Source: Propionibacterium sp. (lineage in GTDB: Bacteria > Actinomycetota > Actinomycetes > Propionibacteriales > Propionibacteriaceae). Taken from it: a stretch of 56,942 nucleotides of DNA. This document shows positions 34,089 to 41,821 of the stretch, piece by piece. A program made the translations under genes and the position numbers. Location of the stretch: positions 1-56,942 of the forward strand of contig DUOB01000080.1 of NCBI GenBank assembly GCA_012839035.1, in the 5' to 3' direction. The notes beneath the pieces are model-generated. The model did not search any database. It saw only the letters and a program-made list of their open reading frames with translations, and had not been told where the DNA came from. How positions within the stretch are numbered: position 1 is the stretch's first letter; each line of letters starts with the position of its first letter.

Positions 34089-36055
34089 GCACTGAACTTT
34101 CCGAGTCGGCCCCCGCGCTGACTTTCGACGATTTCGACACCGATGTCAGCCCCGGCGATGACCTGTTCCGCCACGTCAACGGCACGTGGTTGAGGACTGC
34201 GGAGATCGATGCGGACAAGCCCGGCGCGGGCGCGTTCATCGAGCTCCGCGACCAGGCGGAGGAGGCGGTCCGCGACATCATCACCGGTCTCGACGGTGGT
34301 GCACCGGGCAGCGATGAGGCCCGAATCGCGGATCTCTACGCGAGTTTCATGAACACCGAGCGGATCGAGGAGCTGGGCGTACGCCCGCTCCTCCCCTGGC
34401 TCGACAAGGTCGATCAGGTCGATTCGACGCGCGCGCTGTCTCGCCTGTTCGGCACCTGGCTGGGCCTGGGCGTGCGCAGTGTGCTGGGTTTCGGGTCCGA
34501 CTCCGATCCCGGCAATCCCGATCGCGCCCTGTTGTTCAGCGGACAGTCGGGGCTGGGGTTGCCGGACGAGAGCTATTACCGCGAGGAGCAGCACGCGGAG
34601 ATTCTCGGTGAGTACGCGGAGCATGTGGAGCGCACGTTCGCGCTGCTGGGTGCGGCCGATCCGGCGGGCGCTGCAGCCCGGGTCGTGGAGCTGGAGAAGG
34701 CGATCGCGACGGTGCACTGGGACCGGGTGCGGCGGCGGGATCTGCAGCAGATGTACAACCTGCAGTCCTGGACCGACTTCACCGCGTCCGCACCGGGGAT
34801 CGACTGGCCGGAGTTCCTGTCGGGCGCCGGCATCCCGGAGACGGCACTGGCCGAGGTCGTGAACGCCCAGCCGTCCTTCGTCACGGGTCTGGCGGAGCTG
34901 GTGAGCGAGGACCGTCTCGAGCAGTGGCGGGACTGGGCGAGGTTCGCGCTGGTTTCCTCCCTGTCGCCCTATCTCGCGGAGGATTTCGTCGCGGAGCGGT
35001 TCCGTTTCTATGGGACGGTGCTGAGCGGCGTACCCACCAATCGCGAACGCTGGAAGCGCGGCGTTGCCCTCGTCGAGGGCGCCCTCGGGGAGGCGGTCGG
35101 GCGGATCTATGTCGACCAGCACTTCACCGCGCACGCCAAGGCGCGGATGGACGAGCTGGTGGCCAATCTGATCGAGGCCTATCGGCAGTCGATCAGCGAG
35201 CTGGACTGGATGACCGAGGAGACCCGCAAGGAGGCGCTGCTGAAGCTGTCGCGGTTCACGCCCAAGATCGGGTTCCCGGACAAGTGGAAGGACTATTCCA
35301 CCCTCACGATCGACGCCGATGACCTCATCGGCAACGTGATCGCCTCGAACCGGTTCGATCTCGACGAGGAGATCCGCAAGGCGCTCAAGCCGGTGGATCG
35401 TCACGAGTGGTTCATGACTCCGCAGACGGTGAATGCGTACTATCACCCCCTCCGCAACGAGATCGTCTTCCCGGCCGCGATCCTGCAGCCGCCGTTCTTC
35501 AACGACGCGGCGGATGATGCGGTGAACTACGGCGCGATCGGCGCGGTGATCGGACACGAGATCGGCCACGGGTTCGACGACCAGGGCTCCACCTGCGACG
35601 GCGAGGGGCGCCTGCGGAATTGGTGGACCGATGCCGACCGCGAGGCGTTCACGGAGCGGACGGCGAAGTTGGTGGATCAGTACGCCGTCCTGTCCCCGGA
35701 GGGCGCCGACGGCCAGACGGTGAACGGTGAGCTGACGATCGGCGAGAACATCGGCGATCTGGGCGGCATCGGCATCGCGCTCAAGGCGTGGCGGATCGCG
35801 ACGGCCGGGACCGAGGTGCCCGAGATCGACGGGCTCACCGGCGAGCAACGGCTGTTCCTGTCGTGGGGTGCGATCTGGCAGGCGAAGTTCCGGCCCGAGA
35901 TGGTCAAGCAGCGCTTGGCCACCGACCCGCACTCCCCCAACGAGTTCCGGTGCAACCAGATCGTGCGCAACATGGACGCGTTCTATGACGCGTTCGGCGT
36001 GACACCGGAGAACGAGCTCTGGCTCGCTCCCGAGGAGCGCGTCACGATCTGGTGA
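34085..36055 (+). CDS. M13 family zinc metallopeptidase (neprilysin-like)
   Basis: 656-residue endopeptidase. The zinc site HEIGHGFDDQG lies near residue 490 (two His and catalytic Glu), and the third ligand Glu lies in GENIGDLGG near residue 555. VNAYYHPLRNEIVFPAAILQPPFF is the substrate-binding Asn-Ala-Tyr/Phe motif. There is no signal peptide or membrane anchor, so it is probably cytoplasmic, as in other bacterial PepO proteins. Coupled to rarD by a 4-nt overlap. Confidence 0.95.
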   Translation: MSTELSESAPALTFDDFDTDVSPGDDLFRHVNGTWLRTAEIDADKPGAGAFIELRDQAEEAVRDIITGLDGGAPGSDEARIADLYASFMNTERIEELGVRPLLPWLDKVDQVDSTRALSRLFGTWLGLGVRSVLGFGSDSDPGNPDRALLFSGQSGLGLPDESYYREEQHAEILGEYAEHVERTFALLGAADPAGAAARVVELEKAIATVHWDRVRRRDLQQMYNLQSWTDFTASAPGIDWPEFLSGAGIPETALAEVVNAQPSFVTGLAELVSEDRLEQWRDWARFALVSSLSPYLAEDFVAERFRFYGTVLSGVPTNRERWKRGVALVEGALGEAVGRIYVDQHFTAHAKARMDELVANLIEAYRQSISELDWMTEETRKEALLKLSRFTPKIGFPDKWKDYSTLTIDADDLIGNVIASNRFDLDEEIRKALKPVDRHEWFMTPQTVNAYYHPLRNEIVFPAAILQPPFFNDAADDAVNYGAIGAVIGHEIGHGFDDQGSTCDGEGRLRNWWTDADREAFTERTAKLVDQYAVLSPEGADGQTVNGELTIGENIGDLGGIGIALKAWRIATAGTEVPEIDGLTGEQRLFLSWGAIWQAKFRPEMVKQRLATDPHSPNEFRCNQIVRNMDAFYDAFGVTPENELWLAPEERVTIW

Positions 36056-36126
36056 TGCGACCAGCGCATGCGCCACGACGTCCATGGCCCCACCTGCATG
36101 GGTGGGCCCATGGCAGGATCGCCCCC

Positions 36127-37146
36127 GTGACGATCATCGCTGCTGCAGACGGATCCGCCCTCGGCAACCCCGGCCCGGCCGGCTGGGCCTGGTATGTCGA
36201 TGACACCTGCTGGGCCGCCGGCGGCTGGCCGCACGGCACCAACAACATGGGCGAGCTGATGGCGGTGCTCGACCTGCTCGAGCAGACCGCCGGGTCCGGC
36301 GAGGACCTGCATGTGCTGTGTGACAGCCAGTATGCGATCAACGTCATCACCAAGTGGACGGCGGGGTGGAAGCGCAAGAACTGGCGCAAGGCCGACGGCA
36401 AGCCGGTGATGAACGTCGAGCTGGTCAAGGCCCTCGATGAGGCGATGCAGGGCCGGACGGTGACGTTCGAGTGGGTACGCGGCCATGCCGGCCACGAACT
36501 CAACGAGGCCGCAGACCGACTCGCGCGGGCAGTCGCGACGGCGTACCAGAACGGACAGGAGCCCGTCACCGGACCGGGGTTCGCGGGCACGACCGCGTCG
36601 CCGGGCGGTGCGGCGTACGCGTCCACGCACGACCGATTCAGCGTGGGCCAGACCGAGCCCGCGCCGGCGCTGTTCACCCTGGACCCGGAGGATCCCGAGC
36701 TCGACGACGCCGAGGAGGACTGGGCGCTGCCCGGGGACGAGCCGGTCGAGGATCCGGACCCGGATGACCTGTTCGGCCCGGTCGATGTGCCCGGTCTCGA
36801 TGCGGACGTCACGGCGCTCGAGCACGTGATCGATCTGGAGCGGGCGTTGTTGACGGCGGGGGTACGCAGCGATCCCAGCCGGGTCGCCGCGCTGCTGCAT
36901 CCGGACTGGTATGAGGTCGGGACCTCCGGCCGGATCTGGAACCGCGCCGAGATGCTGGCCACGATCGGCCCGCTGGAGGGCGAGGTCGACTGTGAGGTCA
37001 TCGACGCCCAGCGGCTGGCGAAGGATCAGATCCTGCTCACGTGGCGCAGCACCGGAGCCGGGCGGTCAGCGGTGCGGACCTCCCTGTGGGTACGCCGCGA
37101 GGCGAACTGGGAGCAGCGGTTCCACCAGGGGACGCCGGAGGGGTGA
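36127..37146 (+). CDS. RNase HI with C-terminal SnoaL/DUF4440-like domain
   Basis: 339-residue fusion. Residues 1-140 are a complete RNase HI: Asp8 (AADGSALGNPGPAGWA), Glu43 (NMGELMAV), Asp66 (CDSQYAI), His120 and Asp130 (NEAADRLA). A 95-residue acidic linker rich in Asp, Glu and Pro follows. The last 110 residues (VIDLERALLTAGVRSDPSRVAALLHPDWYEVGTSGRIWNRAEML) resemble an NTF2/DUF4440 fold. GTG at 36127 is preferred; CAGGAT lies 7 nt upstream, so initiation may be leaderless. The second domain has no known role with RNase H. Confidence 0.9.
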   Translation: MTIIAAADGSALGNPGPAGWAWYVDDTCWAAGGWPHGTNNMGELMAVLDLLEQTAGSGEDLHVLCDSQYAINVITKWTAGWKRKNWRKADGKPVMNVELVKALDEAMQGRTVTFEWVRGHAGHELNEAADRLARAVATAYQNGQEPVTGPGFAGTTASPGGAAYASTHDRFSVGQTEPAPALFTLDPEDPELDDAEEDWALPGDEPVEDPDPDDLFGPVDVPGLDADVTALEHVIDLERALLTAGVRSDPSRVAALLHPDWYEVGTSGRIWNRAEMLATIGPLEGEVDCEVIDAQRLAKDQILLTWRSTGAGRSAVRTSLWVRREANWEQRFHQGTPEG

Positions 37147-37247
37147 GGGAAGACGGTCCCCGCACGGCACTCCCGTGGGTGGGATCTCCCGAGTGACAGT
37201 CCGGTTTTGAGGGGTTCCCCAGCGACTGTCGGGGGTCGGATCGTCGC

Positions 37248-37286
37248 CCTTGTACTTTGACCCGCTGGATGGGTCAAAGTACAAGG
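37248..37286. terminator. Perfect 16-bp inverted repeat between convergent genes
   Basis: Arms CCTTGTACTTTGACCC (37248-37263) and its exact complement (37271-37286) around a 7-nt loop. It sits between the convergent RNase H fusion and DUF445 genes. There is no T-run, but the stem is long and uninterrupted, so it may end transcription from both sides or be a mobile repeat. Confidence 0.55.
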
Positions 37287-37297
37287 AGGCCACCTGC

Positions 37298-38713
37298 CTA
37301 GTGGATGAGCACCGCGACGGTGTGGATCACCAGTCCCGCGAGCGCGCCGACGATCGTGCCGTTGATGCGGATGAACTGCAGGTCGCGGCCCACGAACAGC
37401 TCGATCTTGCGGCTGGCCTCGTCGGCGTCCCAGCTCTCGACGGTGTGGGAAATGATGCCGGCGAGCTCCGGGCCATAGCGCTGCACCAGATAGCAGACGA
37501 CGTCGTTGAACCGGCTCTCCAGGCGGGCCCGGAAGGTCTCGTCGTCGTTCAGGTGCTGTGCGAACTCGGCGATCCAGCCGTCCACTCGCCGCCACAGGGA
37601 ACTGGTCTCATCCTCCATGGCCGCCAGCAGGGAGTCGCGGAGCGATCCCCACAGGCTGATGACGGTGTCGGTCAGGGAGGGGTGCGTCAGCAGGCGGACC
37701 TTGAGAGCCTCGGCCCGTTCGCGGATGTGCTCGTCCTCCTGCAGGTCCCGGGCAAGGTCACCGAGGAGATCGTCGAGGGCGACGCGGATGTCGTGTCCGG
37801 GGTCCTCCCGGATCTGGGTGATCCAGGTCTGGATCTGCTCGTAGCCCCACTTGCCCACCATCCGGTCCACCCAGATGGGGCTCCAGACCGGGGCCCGATC
37901 GCCGATAAGCTTCTGGAGCCGTTCGGGGTTCCGCTCGACCCACAGATCCAATTCGCGGAGCAGAAGGTCGACCAGGCCGTGGTGGGCCTCGTCGTCCACG
38001 ATTCCCTCGAGGAACGCTCCCGCGATGGGGGCCAATTCTTCCTTCGCCAAGCGCGGCAGCAGGGATTCCTCGACGATCGTTCTGATGTCATCGTCACCGA
38101 CGCGGCCGAGTGCCCGGCGCGCGAGCGACACCACTTCGGTGATCACCCGATGCCGGTTCCGACCCTCCGACAACCACTCCGCGAGCCGCAGGCCGGTGTG
38201 GGTGTGCTCGAGGCGCTGCCGGACCACCGCCTCGGTCAGAAAGTTGGTGGTGACGAACTGCTGCAGCGAGCGGCCGAGATCGTTCTTGCGGCGTTTGACC
38301 AGCGCGGTGTGCGGGATCGGGATTCCCAATGGGTGGCGGAACAGTGCAGTGACCGCGAACCAGTCCGCCAGCGCGCCAACCATCGCTGCCTCGGCCGCGG
38401 TGTTGACGAACCCGAGCACACTCTCCGGAGCATGTCCCCCGGTGAGCAGGAACACGATCGCAGCGAAGACCAGCAGCGAGGTCGCGACGATCCGCATCTG
38501 TCGCAGGCCCTTGCGCCGGATCTCGTCCTCCGGCGAATCCTCCAGCATGGACGGCGGTGCCCCACCCGGGGGAGCTGGTGCCGGCGGCACATCACCTGCA
38601 GTCAGCACCGGTGACCCGGCAGTCTCCTCGGCAGGATCGGCGGAGATGGGAAGGTCGTCGGGAGCAGCAGGACCGTCGGCATCCGGTGTCACCGGGTCGG
38701 TGGAATCGGTCAC
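37298..38713 (-). CDS. DUF445 family membrane protein
   Basis: 471-residue protein. After a disordered Pro/Ala/Asp-rich N-terminus (about 75 residues) it has a membrane segment (MRIVATSLLVFAAIVFLLTGG) and the DUF445 signature GFVNTAAEAAMVGALADWFAVTALFRHPLGIPIPHTAL; the C-terminus ends in a second membrane segment (GTIVGALAGLVIHTVAVLIH). The long middle is helical. Function unknown. GTG at 38711-38713 overlaps the rpiB stop as GTGA; last gene of the ligD-MFS-rpiB operon. Confidence 0.88.
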   Translation of the reverse strand: MTDSTDPVTPDADGPAAPDDLPISADPAEETAGSPVLTAGDVPPAPAPPGGAPPSMLEDSPEDEIRRKGLRQMRIVATSLLVFAAIVFLLTGGHAPESVLGFVNTAAEAAMVGALADWFAVTALFRHPLGIPIPHTALVKRRKNDLGRSLQQFVTTNFLTEAVVRQRLEHTHTGLRLAEWLSEGRNRHRVITEVVSLARRALGRVGDDDIRTIVEESLLPRLAKEELAPIAGAFLEGIVDDEAHHGLVDLLLRELDLWVERNPERLQKLIGDRAPVWSPIWVDRMVGKWGYEQIQTWITQIREDPGHDIRVALDDLLGDLARDLQEDEHIRERAEALKVRLLTHPSLTDTVISLWGSLRDSLLAAMEDETSSLWRRVDGWIAEFAQHLNDDETFRARLESRFNDVVCYLVQRYGPELAGIISHTVESWDADEASRKIELFVGRDLQFIRINGTIVGALAGLVIHTVAVLIH

Positions 38714-39168
38714 GGAACGATCGCCCCCTTCTGCTCGAACGCGGCCACCTGGGCAAGTCGGCGTACATGCCGTTCTGCGCCCGAGAAGTCGGCCCTCAAG
38801 AACTCCTGAACAATCTCCCAGGCCGCCTCCGGCGTGTGCATCCGGGCCCCGATCCCGATGACGTGGGCATCGTTGTGCTCGCGGGCGAGACGGGCGGTCT
38901 CGGGTGAGTACGCGAGCGCGGCCCGGCAGCCCGGCACCTTGTTGGCCGCGATCTGTTCCCCGTTCCCGGAATCGCCCAGCACGATGCCGCGCTCCCCCGC
39001 GGCGACACAGGCCAAGGCGCAGGGGATGACCCAACGCGGATAGTCGTCCTCCGGCTCGAGAGTCGGGGCACCGTGGTCGATGACCTCGTGGCCCGCAGCG
39101 GTCAACTGTTCGACAAGGAACTGCTTGAGCTCGAAGCCGGCGTGGTCGGTGGCGATGTGGACGCGCAT
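38710..39168 (-). CDS. rpiB: Ribose-5-phosphate isomerase B
   Basis: 152-residue enzyme interconverting ribose-5-phosphate and ribulose-5-phosphate. MRVHIATDHAGFELKQFL, DHGAPTLEPEDDYP and GDSGNGEQIAANKVPGCRAAL are the LacA/RpiB signatures. As in actinobacterial RpiB, the Cys base of the E. coli enzyme is absent and the Glu in NGEQIAANK is the probable base. Start one base after the MFS stop region. Confidence 0.95.
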   Translation of the reverse strand: MRVHIATDHAGFELKQFLVEQLTAAGHEVIDHGAPTLEPEDDYPRWVIPCALACVAAGERGIVLGDSGNGEQIAANKVPGCRAALAYSPETARLAREHNDAHVIGIGARMHTPEAAWEIVQEFLRADFSGAERHVRRLAQVAAFEQKGAIVP

Positions 39169-39169
39169 T

Positions 39170-40735
39170 TCAGCTCTCCTGACGGGTGGGGTCCGTGGTC
39201 CTGTGCTCGGTTCCCCGCGTGGGATCCGAGTCCTTGGTGGGGGGATGAGTCGGGCTCGGCCGCCGTCCGGCGGGCCGGGCCTGGGGCGGAGCGAGCAGGA
39301 GCGTGGCGACGATGCCCAGGACGGCGACGGCCCCGGGCATCAGCATCGAGTGGCTCATGGCCGTCGAGAATCCCATCTCCAGCGGTGCCGGGATCCGGGT
39401 CCCCATCGCTGCCATGCCCGCATCGCCACTGGCGGACCCGAGCTGGGCAGACAGTTGGGCCTCCATGAACGCCGCGATCGCCGCGCTACCGAGCACGGCA
39501 CCGATCTGGCGGGTGGTGTTGTAGATCCCGGACCCCGCCCCCGCCCGGTGCAGCGGCAGGTTGCGGGTCGCCGAAACCGAGAGCGGCCCCCAGATGCAGG
39601 CATTCGCGGCGCCGAACATGCCCGATGGGATCAGGAGCCAGAGGATGGAGATGCCGGGACGCATGAACCAGGCGTACACGGCCATGGAGACGACCATCAG
39701 CGTGAACCCTCCGACCGCGAACCACTTGGGGTCGCTCCGGTCGATCAGGCGGCCGACGATCGGGGCCAGCACACCTGTGATGACGGCGAGCGGCAGGGAC
39801 AGCAGGGCGGCCTGGGTCGGTGTCAGTCCGCGGGCGGTCTGCGCGAACAGTGTCATCGGGAACATCATCGCCGTGACGAGAAACCCCATGACGAGGATCG
39901 CCCCGTTCGCGACGGAGAAGTTGCGGTCGCGGAACAGCGCTGGTGGCACGAGCGGCTCCGCGGCCCGGGACTGGAAAATTGCGAAGAACACGAGCACCAC
40001 GGCGCCGGCGATGATCAGGGACCAGACGGAGATGGGGCCGGTGATGGTGCCCCAGTCGTACGTTTGACCTTCCTGGATGCCGAACACGATGAGGAACATC
40101 CCGATCACGTTGAGGGCGACGCCGAACCAGTCGAAGCGGTGGGGATGGCGTTCGAGGCTCGGGACATGTCGGACGACGGCCAGGAAGCCGATCACCCCGA
40201 CCGGCAGGTTGACGAAGAAGATCCATTCCCAGCCGAGGGTGTCGATGAGTACGCCGCCGAGCACCGGGCCGACCAAACTCGCGACGCCGGCGACCGACCC
40301 CCAGAGGCCCATCGCCGGGCCCCGCTTGTCGGGCGGGAAGATCCGCGTGATCACCGCCATCGTCTGCGGTGTCATCATCGACGCGCCCAGGCCCTGCACC
40401 GCCCGCGCCGCGATCAGCGCCTCGATGGTGTTCGACAGACCGCACGCCGCCGAGGCCAGGGTGAAGACGGTCAGCCCGACGAGATAGACCCGTTTGGGAC
40501 CGAACATGTCGCCGAGCCGGCCGGTGATGAGGAGGGGCACGGCGTACGCGAGCAGGTACGCGCTCGTCACCCAGACCACGGCAGTGATGCTGGCGTCGAG
40601 GCTGCGCATCAGCGCCGGAGTGGCGATGGACACGATCGTCGAGTCGACCAGGATCATGAAGAAGCCGATCACCAGCGACCAGAGGGCCGGCCAGGGCTTG
40701 GTCGTGGGAAGTGACTGCGGCGGGACGCCGGTCAT
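39170..40735 (-). CDS. MFS exporter, DHA2 (EmrB/QacA) type
   Basis: 521-residue transporter with about 14 membrane segments. FFMILVDSTIVSIATPALMRSL (motif D1), GRLGDMFGPKRVYL (motif A), RAVQGLGASMMTPQTMAVITRIFPP (motif B) and GPVLGGVLIDTLGWEWIFFVNLPVG (motif C) are all clear. The C-terminus is a 45-residue hydrophilic tail rich in Pro, Arg and Thr. Substrate unknown. One base separates it from the ligD-like gene upstream and one from rpiB downstream, so it is likely in that operon. Confidence 0.93.
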   Translation of the reverse strand: MTGVPPQSLPTTKPWPALWSLVIGFFMILVDSTIVSIATPALMRSLDASITAVVWVTSAYLLAYAVPLLITGRLGDMFGPKRVYLVGLTVFTLASAACGLSNTIEALIAARAVQGLGASMMTPQTMAVITRIFPPDKRGPAMGLWGSVAGVASLVGPVLGGVLIDTLGWEWIFFVNLPVGVIGFLAVVRHVPSLERHPHRFDWFGVALNVIGMFLIVFGIQEGQTYDWGTITGPISVWSLIIAGAVVLVFFAIFQSRAAEPLVPPALFRDRNFSVANGAILVMGFLVTAMMFPMTLFAQTARGLTPTQAALLSLPLAVITGVLAPIVGRLIDRSDPKWFAVGGFTLMVVSMAVYAWFMRPGISILWLLIPSGMFGAANACIWGPLSVSATRNLPLHRAGAGSGIYNTTRQIGAVLGSAAIAAFMEAQLSAQLGSASGDAGMAAMGTRIPAPLEMGFSTAMSHSMLMPGAVAVLGIVATLLLAPPQARPAGRRPSPTHPPTKDSDPTRGTEHRTTDPTRQES

Positions 40736-40736
40736 G

Positions 40737-41672
40737 TCACAGCCCGTCCCGGTCGGCCCACTCCAGCAACGGCTCGAGACCGTGGTGGACGTCGTCGATC
40801 GCGGCGTGCAGGTCGCCCAGCCGGGCGAACCGGTCGGGCACGGTCGCGAGGGTGAAGTCCTGTGGGTCGAGGTCGTCGTCGATCTCGTCCCAGGTCACCG
40901 GCGTGGACACCGTCGCGTCCGGCACCCCCCGCAATGAATAGGCGGACGCGATCGTGTGGTCGCGTGCGTTCTGGTTGTAGTCCACGAACACCGCGTCGCG
41001 TGGCCGGTCCTTGCGCCACCACGCAGTGGTCACGTCCTCCGGGGCGCGGCGCTCGACCTCCTTGGTGAAGGCCAGCGCCGCGCGCCGGACCTCCTGATGA
41101 CCCCAGTCCGGCCGGATCCGCACATAGACATGCAGCCCCCGGCCACCGGAGGTCTTGGGGAACCCCACGACCCCGAGTTCGTCGAGCACCTCCCGGACCA
41201 CGGCGGCGACCCGGCGTACGGAGGCGAAATCGCAATCCGGCATCGGGTCCAGATCGATCCGCCACTCGTCGGGCTGCTCGACGGCACCGCGGCGGGAATT
41301 CCAGGGATGGAACTCGACGGTTGACATCTGTACGGCCCAGATGACCTGCGCCAGCTCCGTCACGCACAGCTCGTCCGCGGTCAGGTCATAGCGCGGGAAA
41401 TGCAGTTCCACGGTCTCGACCCAGTCCGGCGCGCCGCGCGGAATCCGCTTCTGGTGGACCTTGTCCCCGGCCAGACCCTTGGGGAACCGGTGCAGCATCG
41501 TGGGGCGCTCGCGCAGGGCGCGGACGATCCCGTCCCCGACCGCGGCGTAGTAGTGCGCGATGTCGAGCTTCGTCCACCCGTGGTCCGGGAAGTAGACCCG
41601 GTCGGGGTTGCTGATCCGAACCGTGCGCCCGCCCACGCTCAGCTCGACCGCCGGGGCGGCGCCTTGTGCCAT
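40737..41672 (-). CDS. LigD-type DNA polymerase/primase domain protein, stand-alone
   Basis: 311-residue archaeo-eukaryotic primase-type polymerase as found in LigD of bacterial non-homologous end joining. The catalytic IDLDPMP (Asp-x-Asp), SGGRGLHVYVRI (Ser-x-His) and VFVDYNQN (third Asp) motifs are present, plus VEFHPWNSR. The ligase and phosphoesterase domains of LigD are not attached, and no Ku gene is nearby. I chose ATG at 41670-41672, which lies 7 nt after TACAGT; an upstream in-frame ATG is less likely. First gene of an operon with an MFS exporter, rpiB and DUF445. Confidence 0.92.
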   Translation of the reverse strand: MAQGAAPAVELSVGGRTVRISNPDRVYFPDHGWTKLDIAHYYAAVGDGIVRALRERPTMLHRFPKGLAGDKVHQKRIPRGAPDWVETVELHFPRYDLTADELCVTELAQVIWAVQMSTVEFHPWNSRRGAVEQPDEWRIDLDPMPDCDFASVRRVAAVVREVLDELGVVGFPKTSGGRGLHVYVRIRPDWGHQEVRRAALAFTKEVERRAPEDVTTAWWRKDRPRDAVFVDYNQNARDHTIASAYSLRGVPDATVSTPVTWDEIDDDLDPQDFTLATVPDRFARLGDLHAAIDDVHHGLEPLLEWADRDGL

Positions 41673-41679
41673 GGCGACC

Positions 41680-41685
41680 ACTGTA
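41680..41685 (-). promoter_or_regulatory. -10 element of the ligD-like operon, leaderless type
   Basis: Minus-strand TACAGT, then GGTCGCC and the ATG: TANNNT at exactly 7 nt from the start. Confidence 0.5.
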
Positions 41686-41760
41686 GGACTTCGACTCCCC
41701 CGCACCGTCGCCCGACCCGGAATCCTCGTGTCCTGCCGAACCGTCGGACGCCCTCCTCGA

Positions 41761-41800
41761 GTGCCCCTGCGGTGTTGTCATCACCGCAGTCCAGGGGCAC
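41761..41800 (-). terminator. Hairpin after the RND exporter gene
   Basis: GTGCCCCTGCGGTG (41761-41774) can pair with CACCGCAG (41782-41789) and GGGCAC (41795-41800), with a short bulge. It lies 21 nt past the RND gene stop on the minus strand and has no T-run. Confidence 0.45.
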
Positions 41801-41821
41801 ACGAGTGCTGTGGCTGAGTGG

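Noticed and set aside
37066..37293. Small ORFs on both strands reading YFDP...GSKYK
   Set aside because: The same peptide on both strands is a by-product of the 16-bp palindrome, not evidence of a gene.
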